From: Excoecaria cochinchinensis | Lineage: Eukaryota; Streptophyta; Magnoliopsida; Malpighiales; Euphorbiaceae | DNA: 64,000 nucleotides | NCBI GenBank assembly: GCA_947683425.1 | Contig: CANTUQ010000058.1 | Span: 17,175,501-17,239,500 of the forward strand | Reading direction: 5' to 3' | Shown here: positions 1-11,287 of the stretch, piece by piece | How the letters are laid out: each line of letters opens with the position of its first letter | How positions within the stretch are numbered: the stretch's first letter is position 1 | Notes under the pieces: model-generated | What the model saw: the letters and a program-made list of their open reading frames with translations, nothing else | What the model was told of the DNA's origin: nothing | Databases searched by the model: none | Made by a program: the position numbers and the translations under genes

Positions 1-66
1 ATATGGGCTGGGAAATTTTATGATAATATGATCCCATTTGAAAAATAAAGTTCGAAGAACACTTAC

Positions 67-1414
67 AATTTTGCCTTCCCTACTTGCGTCTGACAGCTTT
101 TCGTCCCAGCTCTCTTTTGAATTAATGAGTTTCACGTTACCACCAACAAATTCAACATGCTCATCGGAATCATTATTCTGTCCTGCCTATAAATAACATA
201 AGCATTGTAACTTTGTCTTTGCCTATAAAAGAATAAGACCATATGCAGCAGGAAATACACCAGATCTGTTTTGATGCTTGGCAGCACAATGGCACAATTT
301 CATACCTCAAAATGAATGCAAAAATGGAAGAGCAAGGAAAGGCCATCTTATGAAATCAAGTGCAAAGATATTTATTCATCTTCTCTTTCTAAGGTTTAAC
401 AAAAAGCAAACAAGTAGCAGACTCAGCTTGTCACAACCAACAGGGTGCTGAACCAGCAAGTTTCTTCCCTTTTTTTGTTCATTTCAGTCACATTGCTAAA
501 ATAGTAATGTCACAGTTTGAGGTACAAATACAAAATTAAAACGAATGCAATATATTTGATGATTCAAGCAACATTTCAGAATATTAAGACACTAAGCTAG
601 AGGACTCCATATGGTTTCTCATATCAATGCATGAATTTACGAGGATATCATGCACACAATTGTTCCATCTTTGTGGAGAAAATCTTGTAAGTAGCAGTAA
701 AAAAACAAAGCCAATAGCAAGCCTCCTAGATTTCCTAATACATTCACAATCTTCTGTGCACCACAGAAGTCAAAACAGCTATCAAGCCTTGAATGTAAAA
801 CTGCAGTGAATCAATTGATGGTAAGATCTTTCCCCATTGAGGACAGCAGGAATTCAGTCTTAGAATTGCAGCATGCAAGTTAAGAATCATAGAATTGTCC
901 TAAATTCACAAGTAACTGGAATCAGCCCATATCAGATTTTTCCTGCCACATTATCCCAAAATGCTAAATTATTTTGAGTTAGCTAGAAAGAACAATTTCA
1001 CTCAAATTAAGCTTTCAAAGCTTGCACATTCCATTAGATGCTCAGCTCTTAACTTCTTATAGCACCATCAGAGAAGCCAAATCACATAAATATGTGAGAA
1101 AAGCTAAACATCAAGATAAGTTTCCTAATAAAGTTCTTACATTTTTTTCTTACAAAATGATATGGAAAAAGATATAACTAACATATGTTAAGATCTCTAG
1201 CAAGAAACATATTCATATGCACATCACACATTCACATGAACAAGAATTAAAGAAGGGGAAGAAGCAGGGAAAAAGAGTTGCAGAAGCAAAGACCAGTAAT
1301 TGACTTGCATGTAGAGCAAAAGAGAAAAGGTAATAAACTTTTATTAATTTATAATGAGTAGAACATGCACCAGTTCAGAAAATTTACCTTATCAAAGCTT
1401 AAGCATAGGCCCAT
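67..1414 (-). CDS. h-type thioredoxin (h9-like), 5' two coding exons, partial
   Basis: Thioredoxin h proteins are small dithiol reductases. The plant h9-like subgroup carries an N-terminal extension with Gly2 and Cys4 as lipid-attachment sites. Two coding exons are visible on the minus strand: 1388-1414 (27 nt, starts MGLCLSFDK) and 67-186 (120 nt, 40 codons). The second ends in the stretch before the active site (KESWDEKLSDASREGKI). The donors are GTAAAT after 1388 and GTAAGT after 67, the acceptor is TATAG before 186, and both junctions are phase 0. The WCGPC active-site exon lies beyond the left edge. MG at the start with Cys at position 4 fits N-myristoylation plus palmitoylation, as known for Arabidopsis TRX h9, which suggests membrane association. 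The coding exon carries 54 nt of leader to an acceptor at 1469-1471. The intron between the two coding exons is about 1.2 kb and I see no other exon in it. The family call is strong; the subgroup call rests on the N-terminus. Confidence 0.85.
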
Positions 1415-2965
1415 ATTTGATATAGATGGCCAAGTTACAATCGCCAGCAAATTCAGTATAAAGTAACCCTGAAAGTTGAGAGTTCAGAAACAAATCACAA
1501 GAATTTTTATGAGAAAGAGAAAGGGAGCATGCACAGACACAGACACAGATGCAGACACACACACGCACAAGCACTCTCTCTCTCTCTCTCAGATTCTGCA
1601 AATGTCTTGTATGATTTCATAAGAAAATATTTTGGTTCATCTCAAAGACAGGTTGAATGAAAGTGGGTTGGAGAAATAGTTTTAAATCAATATATAAAAG
1701 CGACGTCAAAACTTTATGAGATTTCAGGGGGTGAATTTTCATACTTATCCATGGTTTATAATTTGCTTCCAAATAATCTGTTGCTATTGAAAGAAAGGGT
1801 ATGATTATTGAAAAATATGAATCCTATGCATTCTAAAGCGGCAGCTGGTTATTTCAGCAAAGACGGATGTTGGAAAGCAAGTCATGCTTTATCATATTAC
1901 CACAATAGATAGAAAATTTTGATAGGAATATTATTTGGGATATTGTTCTGATTAGAATTGCATATCACTTATTTTCTTCTTGTCTTTGTATTCCCTTATT
2001 GTAATTAGTTTCGTTGTATGATAGGCTTTATAGGGTTTCTTATAATGTACAAATCACATCATCAATACAATGAAACGTACAGTGATATTATTATCACATG
2101 TTTTCAACAGCTTCTAGTGTTGAAGAAACTCTAAAAACTAGAGCTCCAAAGCTTCTTGTGCACTAGTTCAGTTACATCCTTTACAATAAAAATTGTTTCA
2201 TAATCTGTCAGCTATTGTCAATAATTTTTTACAAATTGAATGACAGCAAAATGCAGGAACTTTCCTCTTGTCATATTCATGTTAAAAAAATTCTTGCAGA
2301 TTAAAAGACAACAAAATGAAGGAACTTGCCTCCTGCTATATTCATAGCTGTAGTTGAAATGAACCAACTTCATTTGCAAGTTCTCCAACATGATTTTCAC
2401 CAAAAAAAAAAATAATGCTACTTAATAAAACCCAAAACTGTTGAAATTGGAACAGAGAGTTTGCATGATATTCGTGGGGTTTAGTCCCTACTTCATTGAT
2501 GGTGTTAGATATTGTAGACTTACAAAATTTCCCAATTTGAATAACATATAAATGGAATATTTAGAACTTCGTTTTAAATGGAAAATATTGATGCGATTTA
2601 ATTTCGTATGCTCTTACGCTTGTGGAAAATCCAAATCCCCTATAACAACAAAAACAATAATAATGAAGAACGAAAAAGGAAACAATCGAATGAAATCCGT
2701 GCAACAGAAGACGCGAAACAAATTTAAATTGCTGATAAATCATTAAATAAGTGAGATATAAATTAAATAGAATTGAAGACATACCTAATTAGATTGTTCC
2801 CTTTCTCTCAAATTTGGTTAAATTCAAGAGGAAAATCTTAATTATGGCAAGAAAACCTGAAATTATGAAGCCCATGACATTATTACCATGTAGAAGAGAA
2901 GGGTAATAATGAAAGAGAGAAGATTAAAAGAAATGAGATTAAAAAAAAAAAAAAAAAGAAGTTAC

Positions 2966-3060
2966 CTTTGAGAGATCAAATGGTTGTAAATGAAAAAAAC
3001 CCTAGATTTTAATTGGGGAGTGTTAGAGAGAAAAAAACGAAGTGCCTTTGTTTATATAAA
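2966..3060 (-). promoter_or_regulatory. TATA box and non-coding first exon of the thioredoxin gene
   Basis: On the minus strand a TATA box (TTTATATAAA, 3051-3060) lies about 30 nt upstream of a leader with an AAACCCTAG-like motif near 2999. The leader ends in a good donor (AAAG, then GTAAC; exon edge at 2966). It would splice to the acceptor at 1469-1471 in front of the coding start, giving a 5'UTR intron of about 1.5 kb. A (CT)n and CA-rich tract (about 1535-1592) lies inside that intron. The transcription start is inferred. Confidence 0.55.
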
Positions 3061-3073
3061 CGAGGTGCCTTTG

Positions 3074-3173
3074 AAGGCAAAACGAATTTATTCCAAACGT
3101 GCAAAATTTGCCCAAAACTTTTTAAGGCAAAACGAATTTATTCCAAATGCGCAAAATTTGTCCAAAATATTTG
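3074..3173. repeat. Two-copy 50-bp tandem repeat in a dispersed repeat
   Basis: Copies at 3074-3123 and 3124-3173 differ by only a few bases (shared core GGCAAAACGAATTTATTCCA). The sequence to about 3370 ('taacgataggagtaaa', 'aacgttaggggtaaat') resembles the reverse complement of 43480-43580, so this belongs to a dispersed non-coding repeat family. No coding potential is visible. Confidence 0.6.
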
Positions 3174-3487
3174 TAAAATAGGAGTTTTTCACACATATCG
3201 TCAATTACCGGTAATTTTAACCATTAATACGTTAGTTGATTGCTAACGATAGGAGTAAAAATCTCAAATTTTATAAATGTTAGAAATAAATTTGTCACAA
3301 AATAAACGTTAGGGGTAAATTTATCTATTTTAGCAAACGATAGGCACAAAAATACACATTTGGCCAAAAATATTTTAGCAGAGCTTATTAGATTTATTAT
3401 ATTGTTTTGCTTATGGATCTACTGCTTTAAAAATATAAATTAATTCATGTACGTCATTTTCGAATTTTGAATTTATTAGTTATGAGT

Positions 3488-4470
3488 TGATGACAGTCCG
3501 AAAATTCCAGGCTGGTGGTTTGGAGAGGTCACCTGAAAACACAACTCTGACGGGTTTTTCGATAAAAGATACTCCAACGGTTAAGTTAAGAAAATTGACG
3601 AAAGTAAGTGTATTGTAATTGGAAAATAATCAAGAAGAGAAATATACCTGAATTCCTCCTTTTATGGAGTTAGGAATTAGTGTTGGAATAAGAGTCTATT
3701 TTTGCGTAGAATAAGTATTCTCAATAGGATAGAACTTGAAGTCTTAAATAGGGTAGAACTCAAAGACCCTAATTGGATAAGGATATTTCCTGATTAGATA
3801 CTGTTGATTCCTGATTAGATAAAGTTGAACACGAAAAACTCGCGTTGTAATGGAATGAAAGATTATAACAATCCTGATAACCCACGGAGATAAGCTCTTT
3901 TCGAGCTATTAGGATAGATCGAACTGTTATTAAGAGTTTATTCAGATTAGCTCGGTTGTTCGGACTCAGGAGTAAGGCATAACCAAACTCATAGGAGAGG
4001 TGTCCGGTTATCATAAGTCCCCCCAAGTATATGACATTCGTGTCAATTAGGCGGTAAACCAAAAATTTAAAAAGTAACTATCAAGCATGTGACGCATTAA
4101 AAGAGGAGAATACAACGCCTCGTTTCACGCGACGTGACGGTTAGGGCAATCAATGCCTTCATTGCAGCGCTTTAATTTCTACGCACAACTCAATGACCAG
4201 TGACACCACTATTCAATGCCCGCCACCTGTCCAGCAACCACTGGTTCATTTTGCCTATATATTTCATTTCATTTTCAAAATTTTGCTTCGCTTTCACACT
4301 TTTACTCCTTCACTTTACTGTTCATCTTTGTAGTCGTAAGCTCTTATCCTCAAGCGTTTGTCCACTCGCTATTTCCAGATTTACTTCAAAAATATTTTTG
4401 AAATTTCAGGTTCGCATTGTTTCTCTCTCTCTTTTTTTTTTTATCATGAGTTCCTAGTCATTCGAAACTT
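3488..4470 (-). mobile_element. Truncated 3' end of a Tat-type gypsy element (LTR, PPT, antisense-gene leader)
   Basis: 3488-4013 is a diverged LTR that aligns throughout with the LTR of the complete element at 28926-38032: it starts TGATGAC, keeps the 'cacctgaaaa..gacgggttt..cgacaa' block, and ends ATCA. It is followed by the same polypurine tract (minus strand; plus 'taagtcccccc' at 4014-4024). Next come the same kind of sequences as the start of the antisense gene: a TATA-like 'cctatatattt' near 4252, a pyrimidine-rich leader with 'tttcaggtt', and 'atcatgagtt' at about 4445, where a stop follows two codons later. The other end of the element is missing and no target duplication can be defined. 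It is a decayed relative, not a copy of the same age. Confidence 0.7.
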
Positions 4471-4717
4471 TTCTTACGGTTAAATCAGATTATATATTTT
4501 TGGCCTTGCTGCTATGTATGGTAGAAATCATGAAGGCAAAAGGTTCCCAACGGTATAAAATTTCACATATAAACAAATCAAAGTTGGAAAGTAGAGGTGC
4601 ACTTCCTTGTCAAATCAATTGCAATGTTGCCTTGGTACAAGAATTAATCCATTATTTAGATCAAGAAGTTTAGTTGGATGATGAAACAAGTGATATGTGT
4701 TTTTTTAGTACTTTATG
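4471..4717. other. Unassigned spacer left of the gag-only element
   Basis: About 250 nt with no recognised gene. One plus frame (about 4530-4710) is open except for a single TAG and could be a decayed coding fragment. I do not recognise it. It continues after the element at 11288 with stops. Confidence 0.3.
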
Positions 4718-7280
4718 TGTAACACCCCGCCATCCCCGTTGGAAGGATACCGGAGTGCCACGCGGGCAAACACATATAATCATATACATTTACACAAATA
4801 TAAATAAGTAAAAGAAAACCAAATGAGGTTAAATAAATTTTTAATCATTTATAGTAAAGCCTTTTAACATATATACGTATACATATCAGTATCGTTTTTA
4901 CAAAAGGGCTCGTATGCAATTACATATACAAAAAGAATACTGGTTCCTTTACAAAAATTTACTTTGCTTTATACAAGCCATATACAAAATCAATTACAGC
5001 GGAAGACTTCCAAAAATAATAAAACATCTTCATCAAAATAGACTCCTAATGGCCGACCTGCAGATATCCGACTCTGAACTGCACTCGCCACCTGCACGGG
5101 AAAAGAAGCCCGTGCTAAGCGATAACGCTTAGTGGGGAGGAACAAAACAAAATAACAATATACAAATACTATGTAGTATCTCATCACATTATAATATTCA
5201 CAATATAAGCAATTAACAAATACACACATATTTTTCTAATTACACCGATCCGGAATATAAGAATTCATGTGAAACATATTCATTTAATCTTGTTAAAAAC
5301 ATCTCAACATATACTATACTTATACACATATAAACACATAGCCTGATTAGTCTAGTATGAACCTAAGAAGTGGATACGGTCATTTGGATATTGATAGGAC
5401 ACAATATCCCAAGCATATAGAGACATGAATCTCAAACATATAATTTTCATATAGAGACCGAGGTCTCGCTTTATTTCCATATAGATCCTAACAGGATCGA
5501 AACAAGGATCCAAATGGACCCGCATATAATATTCTGTTCATATAGCAGCTGCACACACACACTGACCTAAGTAAGCGCTTACTTATCCACTACTATGACT
5601 TATACAGGCTTATAACTCAACTCAATAATTCATATAACACATCATGAGAATCTCAATAAATACTAGTTTATAAATCATGTATACTTGTATAATCATCAAA
5701 TTCAGAAACATATAAACATGTAAAGATTAACTACAGAAAGTAATAAGAACAAATAACTCATATTGGAAAAGTCCCGATTAAATAAACTATAAACATGTAA
5801 GTTATGTATATGAATTATTAATCTTGTGTATAAATCCAATATTATGCAATTATTAAAATACAATCAGGTTTTAAAATTAATTATTCATCAACAGTGTAGA
5901 AACAACTAAAAATCAGAAGTTAAAACTTTGTTTTAGGAAAACAGAACAGCAGGCAGAGGCAGGTCACGTCGTGACCTTGAGGCACGTCACGTGACACCGG
6001 CTTCACGCGAGACAGGCAGAAGAACAAGGCAAGAAAGCAAGGCAAAAGCAGGCGAGGCAAGGCAGTCACGGCGTGACCAACCATCACGCGACGTGATGCC
6101 AGGGAGGAGAGGAAGAACTCGCGCAAACAAAGGGGCGAGGGTCACGGCGTGATGCCGCTTCACGCGACGTGACCTTCAGCAAAGAAGGAGTCACGGCGTG
6201 AAGCTGCTTCGCCTCGTGACCTTCAGCCGAGGAGGGGGTCACGGCGTGACCACCAGTCACGTGACGTGACCTTCTCCTCACATTTCTTCATCTTCTCCAA
6301 TTTTCCATTTTCCAGAAATCCAAACCAGAAAAACGTGAAAACCAGTAATTTGTAAAAACAGAGCACAATCAAAACTCAAATCCCCATTTTGTCTAAAACT
6401 CTTTTTCATGCAATAATCATTCAAATACGTACCTTTAGGTCTTCAGAGCACAATCACAACAATTATATTCACAATATCACATAGTCACAGTAATTAACAG
6501 AGACAGTCCCAACTCAGAGTTTTACATTCAAACTCATACATATTCATTTCCTCAGGATTCATGTATACTCATTATATTTTTCATGCATATAGATAAACAA
6601 ACACACATATTAACATCCACATCAACACAGTAATTAGGATCCAAAAATGAGCAAGAGAACAGACACTCCCAAACCTGTATGAAATCCCAAAATATCCACT
6701 GTATTCTCTTCAATCCACCACTTTGCCCTTTCCTTTGTCTTTCCTTTTATCCTCAGGAGCTTGCAAATAGATTAACCACAATCAAAACCCAAGAAAACCA
6801 CTAATAACTCAAAACAAACAGAAGAACCACTGGAGAACTAATAACCACTTACCTTCTGTAGCTTCTAAACTCAAAACCCAAGCTCATAGAACAGATGCTC
6901 ATACACATGCAAATGGAAATACACAGCAAATGGAGAGGGAGAAAAAGGCTAACGTGAGAGAGTGCAAAAGAGGAAGAACTTGATCAATTTTGTTTTTCCA
7001 GGAACCAAAGAAGTTCAAACTCCTCTTTTCCCCTCACCCACGCACACTCACCTCCTCCACTTGGCACACATGCACAAAGACACAAATCCCACTAATTCCT
7101 CTCTTTTACCAAATAAGTCCCTGCCAAAATACCTTTTACTCACTTGAAATAAAACCTACCATAAATTACTCTATTTATACTTGCAATTTAATCCACCTTT
7201 CCACTTGACTATTACCCAATTAACCTTAATTGTCCAATTAAATTCACTAATTCCAATTAGGCCACTTGTGGGGTGTGACA
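4718..7280 (-). repeat. 3' LTR of the gag-only element
   Basis: 2563 bp, TG...CA ends, near-identical to 8720-11282 at an offset of 4002. Being left-most on a minus-strand element it is the 3' LTR. The purine-rich sequence just inside it (minus-strand AAGGAGTGGTGAG, plus 7281-7294) is the likely polypurine tract. The LTR has no long ORF of its own. Confidence 0.92.
5963..6270. repeat. Array of GTCACG-N-CGTGAC palindromes in the LTR (also 9965-10272)
   Basis: Nine short palindromes lie in 308 bp: 5963-5975, 5986-5995, 6065-6077, 6083-6097, 6141-6153, 6160-6172, 6190-6202, 6238-6250 and 6256-6270. They share TCACG and CGTGA arms around 0-3 nt; several contain ACGT cores of the kind bound by plant bZIP/bHLH factors. 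The stretch is CpG-rich in an AT-rich LTR. The second LTR carries the same array at 9965-10272. Confidence 0.85.
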
Positions 7281-7366
7281 ACTCACCACTCCTTAAGAAA
7301 ATTTCGTCCGCGAAATTTCCTTGCTTACCGAATACAACTCAAATGTCAAAACCGAAAGAACCAAAA

Positions 7367-8587
7367 CTAAACATGTAAACACTTACCCGAAGGACCCGCT
7401 GCACCCGTCGCATCTCTAGCAATCATAGCATACCCTCTAAACTGATTATGATCCTCAGTAGCACCAGGTCGCTGCACTGTTTCAGATGGTGCTCTCGGTG
7501 TTCTACTTGCATCCCGGTTGCTTTGGATAACGTTGGATCTCTTACTCTCTTGCTGATGCTGGTCCACCTGTCGATCGGGGCAAAAGGCAAACCGATGCTC
7601 CATACTCCCGCACTTGAAACAAGCGCCGGTAATCTTGCGACATGTACCCCAATGGTACCTATGACAGTGCTCACATTCTGGTGCTCGATTCCCTCTATTA
7701 CCCTGTGGGGCAACACTCTCTACCTGTGAAGGGATCTGAACACTCCCTCTAGATCCTTGCTCAACTGGTGTACCCTTCGCTTTCTTAGCACTCACATTTC
7801 CCCCTTCTGGTGCTCTTCTCTTCTGTGCCATCTTCTGCTTAATCTCTTCTGATTCCTCTAACCTCATAGCTGCAGCCACAATCTGATAATACCCAACTGG
7901 CTGCAAGACAATCATTGCAGACAAGGGGCCTCTGAATACCTCACGCAATCCCTCTAAAAAGTGCCTACATCTGAACTCATCTGTCAGCAACTGCTCAGGC
8001 ACATACTTGCTCAGCCTATTGAACTCTTTATCATACTCACTCACAGTCATTCCCCTTTGCTTCAAGCTAATGAACTCTCTCCATTTAGCTTCTTGATATG
8101 CTTTTGTTATATACTTCTGTTCAAACTCTTGCTTGAAATACTCCCAAGTCAACTCGGCTGGTCGCTGAGGATTTCGCATCACTAATTCCCACCAATCATA
8201 TGCTGGTCCCTGAAGCAACGATATAGCACAAGAAGCTCTCTGATCTGCGGGACATCTAATCTCTTGCAGAATCCTACCCACTCTCTTCAACCAAAACTCA
8301 GCTATATCGGACTCATCTAAAGCAGTCCCATGGAAATCCTCTGCTCCTCTCTTTCTTAGCAATTCAATTGGAGCCTTAGGTACAGTCAACCTATCCACCA
8401 CTTGTAATAATCCTTGTACTAATGCTGGATCCAAACCAATACCTCTATTTGCACCCCCAACTGGTGCAGGTTCCTGTGCAGGCCTATCCTGTCTAACTGG
8501 ATCCTCTCTTCTAACTGGATGCTCTCTAGCACCCCCATTATAACTGCTCATAGTGTCGCCCATATACTCACTTGGATCCGACTCCAT
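7367..8587 (-). CDS. Ty3/gypsy Gag protein (only gene of the element)
   Basis: 406 codons from the ATG at 8587; the frame opens at 8605 but without an ATG. Gag builds the virus-like particle that packages element RNA. The central part is the retrotransposon Gag domain (AEFWLKRVGRILQEI, then QGPAYDWWELV, FEQKYITKAYQ and FLEGLREVFRG; roughly residues 100-250). A CX2CX4HX4C zinc knuckle (CFKCGSMEHRFAFC) follows near residue 330. The style is chromovirus-like. The frame stops shortly after the knuckle, where protease would begin in an autonomous relative, and the polypurine tract and LTR follow within 90 bp. This looks like a deletion at the gag/pro border. The frame is intact, so Gag may still be made. 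Confidence 0.88.
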   Translation of the reverse strand: MESDPSEYMGDTMSSYNGGAREHPVRREDPVRQDRPAQEPAPVGGANRGIGLDPALVQGLLQVVDRLTVPKAPIELLRKRGAEDFHGTALDESDIAEFWLKRVGRILQEIRCPADQRASCAISLLQGPAYDWWELVMRNPQRPAELTWEYFKQEFEQKYITKAYQEAKWREFISLKQRGMTVSEYDKEFNRLSKYVPEQLLTDEFRCRHFLEGLREVFRGPLSAMIVLQPVGYYQIVAAAMRLEESEEIKQKMAQKRRAPEGGNVSAKKAKGTPVEQGSRGSVQIPSQVESVAPQGNRGNRAPECEHCHRYHWGTCRKITGACFKCGSMEHRFAFCPDRQVDQHQQESKRSNVIQSNRDASRTPRAPSETVQRPGATEDHNQFRGYAMIARDATGAAGPSGKCLHV

Positions 8588-8705
8588 ATAAACTCTACAA
8601 AACAAAAGACATCTGCATTAGGCCACTAAACAAAACTGACTCTCATGTATAGACTCGACTCACACCAGAACAATCACAACATAACCCAGAACCACCAAAC
8701 CTGGG

Positions 8706-8716
8706 CTCTGATACCA
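8706..8716 (-). other. Primer-binding site, initiator tRNA-Met
   Basis: Minus-strand TGGTATCAGAG, continuing CCCAGGTTT, lies 3 nt from the right LTR. It matches the 3' end of plant initiator tRNA-Met apart from one extra C. It sets the element's orientation as minus. Confidence 0.85.
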
Positions 8717-8719
8717 AGC

Positions 8720-11282
8720 TGTAACACCCCGCCATCCCCGTTGGAAGGATACCGGAGTGCCACGCGGGCAAACACATATAATCATATACATTTACACAAA
8801 TATAAATAAGTAAAAGAAAACCAAATGAGGTTAAATAAATTTTTAATCATTTATAGTAAAGCCTTTTAACATATATACGTATACATATCAGTATCGTTTT
8901 TACAAAAGGGCTCGTATGCAATTACATATACAAAAAGAATACTGGTTCCTTTACAAAAATTTACTTTGCTTTATACAAGCCATATACAAAATCAATTACA
9001 GCGGAAGACTTCCAAAAATAATAAAACATCTTCATCAAAATAGACTCCTAATGGCCGACCTGCAGATATCCGACTCTGAACTGCACTCGCCACCTGCACG
9101 GGAAAAGAAGCCCGTGCTAAGCGATAACGCTTAGTGGGGAGGAACAAAACAAAATAACAATATACAAATACTATGTAGTATCTCATCACATTATAATATT
9201 CACAATATAAGCAATTAACAAATACACACATATTTTTCTAATTACACCGATCCGGAATATAAGAATTCATGTGAAACATATTCATTTAATCTTGTTAAAA
9301 ACATCTCAACATATACTATACTTATACACATATAAACACATAGCCTGATTAGTCTAGTATGAACCTAAGAAGTGGATACGGTCATTTGGATATTGATAGG
9401 ACACAATATCCCAAGCATATAGAGACATGAATCTCAAACATATAATTTTCATATAGAGACCGATGTCTCGCTTTATTTCCATATAGATCCTAACAGGATC
9501 GAAACAAGGATCCAAATGGACCCGCATATAATATTCTGTTCATATAGCAGCTGCACACACACACTGACCTAAGTAAGCGCTTACTTATCCACTACTATGA
9601 CTTATACAGGCTTATAACTCAACTCAATAATTCATATAACACATCATGAGAATCTCAATAAATACTAGTTTATAAATCATGTATACTTGTATAATCATCA
9701 AATTCAGAAACATATAAACATGTAAAGATTAACTACAGAAAGTAATAAGAACAAATAACTCATATTGGAAAAGTCCCGATTAAATAAACTATAAACATGT
9801 AAGTTATGTATATGAATTATTAATCTTGTGTATAAATCCAATATTATGCAATTATTAAAATACAATCAGGTTTTAAAATTAATTATTCATCAACAGTGTA
9901 GAAACAACTAAAAATCAGAAGTTAAAACTTTGTTTTAGGAAAACAGAACAGCAGGCAGAGGCAGGTCACGTCGTGACCTTGAGGCACGTCACGTGACACC
10001 GGCTTCACGCGAGACAGGCAGAAGAACAAGGCAAGAAAGCAAGGCAAAAGCAGGCGAGGCAAGGCAGTCACGGCGTGACCAACCATCACGCGACGTGATG
10101 CCAGGGAGGAGAGGAAGAACTCGCGCAAACAAAGGGGCGAGGGTCACGGCGTGATGCCGCTTCACGCGACGTGACCTTCAGCAAAGAAGGAGTCACGGCG
10201 TGAAGCTGCTTCGCCTCGTGACCTTCAGCCGAGGAGGGGGTCACGGCGTGACCACCAGTCACGTGACGTGACCTTCTCCTCACATTTCTTCATCTTCTCC
10301 AATTTTCCATTTTCCAGAAATCCAAACCAGAAAAACGTGAAAACCAGTAATTTGTAAAAACAGAGCACAATCAAAACTCAAATCCCCATTTTGTCTAAAA
10401 CTCTTTTTCATGCAATAATCATTCAAATACGTACCTTTAGGTCTTCAGAGCACAATCACAACAATTATATTCACAATATCACATAGTCACAGTAATTAAC
10501 AGAGACAGTCCCAACTCAGAGTTTTACATTCAAACTCATACATATTCATTTCCTCAGGATTCATGTATACTCATTATATTTTTCATGCATATAGATAAAC
10601 AAACACACATATTAACATCCACATCAACACAGTAATTAGGATCCAAAAATGAGCAAGAGAACAGACACTCCCAAACCTGTATGAAATCCCAAAATATCCA
10701 CTGTATTCTCTTCAATCCACCACTTTGCCCTTTCCTTTGTCTTTCCTTTTATCCTCAGGAGCTTGCAAATAGATTAACCACAATCAAAACCCAAGAAAAC
10801 CACTAATAACTCAAAACAAACAGAAGAACCACTGGAGAACTAATAACCACTTACCTTCTGTAGCTTCTAAACTCAAAACCCAAGCTCATAGAACAGATGC
10901 TCATACACATGCAAATGGAAATACACAGCAAATGGAGAGGGAGAAAAAGGCTAACGTGAGAGAGTGCAAAAGAGGAAGAACTTGATCAATTTTGTTTTTC
11001 CAGGAACCAAAGAAGTTCAAACTCCTCTTTTCCCCTCACCCACGCACACTCACCTCCTCCACTTGGCACACATGCACAAAGACACAAATCCCACTAATTC
11101 CTCTCTTTTACCAAATAAGTCCCTGCCAAAATACCTTTTACTCACTTGAAATAAAACCTACCATAAATTACTCTATTTATACTTGCAATTTAATCCACCT
11201 TTCCACTTGACTATTACCCAATTAACCTTAATTGTCCAATTAAATTCACTAATTCCAATTAGGCCACTTGTGGGGTGTGACA
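8720..11282 (-). repeat. 5' LTR of the gag-only element
   Basis: 2563 bp, partner of 4718-7280. It is followed by the target duplication TTATG at 11283-11287. Confidence 0.92.
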
Positions 11283-11287
11283 TTATG

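Larger units (their letters stand above)
4718..11282 (-). mobile_element. Complete gag-only LTR retrotransposon (TR-GAG type)
   Basis: A 6565-bp element bounded by two direct 2563-bp LTRs (4718-7280, 8720-11282). Both start TGTAACACCCC and end GGGGTGTGACA, and it is flanked by the 5-bp duplication TTATG (4713-4717, 11283-11287). A primer-binding site next to the right LTR shows the element reads on the minus strand. The internal region is only 1439 bp and holds one gag gene; no protease, reverse transcriptase or integrase is present. Such gag-only elements are known as TR-GAG and must borrow pol functions. The one LTR difference I noticed is G5462 versus T9464, so insertion is recent. Confidence 0.93.

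Noticed and set aside
1868..2109. LTR-like segment (TGTTGG...CAACA) with Copia-style 'ttgtaattagtttcgttg' text inside the thioredoxin intron
   Set aside because: No target duplication, PBS or partner LTR could be found.
4914..5229. Open frames of 72 and 79 codons repeated at 8916-9231
   Set aside because: They lie in the LTR and repeat only because the LTR does; no domain signal.
4124..6173. The 15-mer TTCACGCGACGTGAC occurs both in the Tat relic (4124-4138) and in the gag-only LTR (6159-6173)
   Set aside because: The flanks do not match and the motif is palindrome-like, so chance or shared binding-site type is likelier than common descent.
8711..8716. 'gctctgatacca' as the 3' end of a tRNA gene
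   Set aside because: It is the retroelement primer-binding site, with no cloverleaf upstream; the same applies at 62045-62056.
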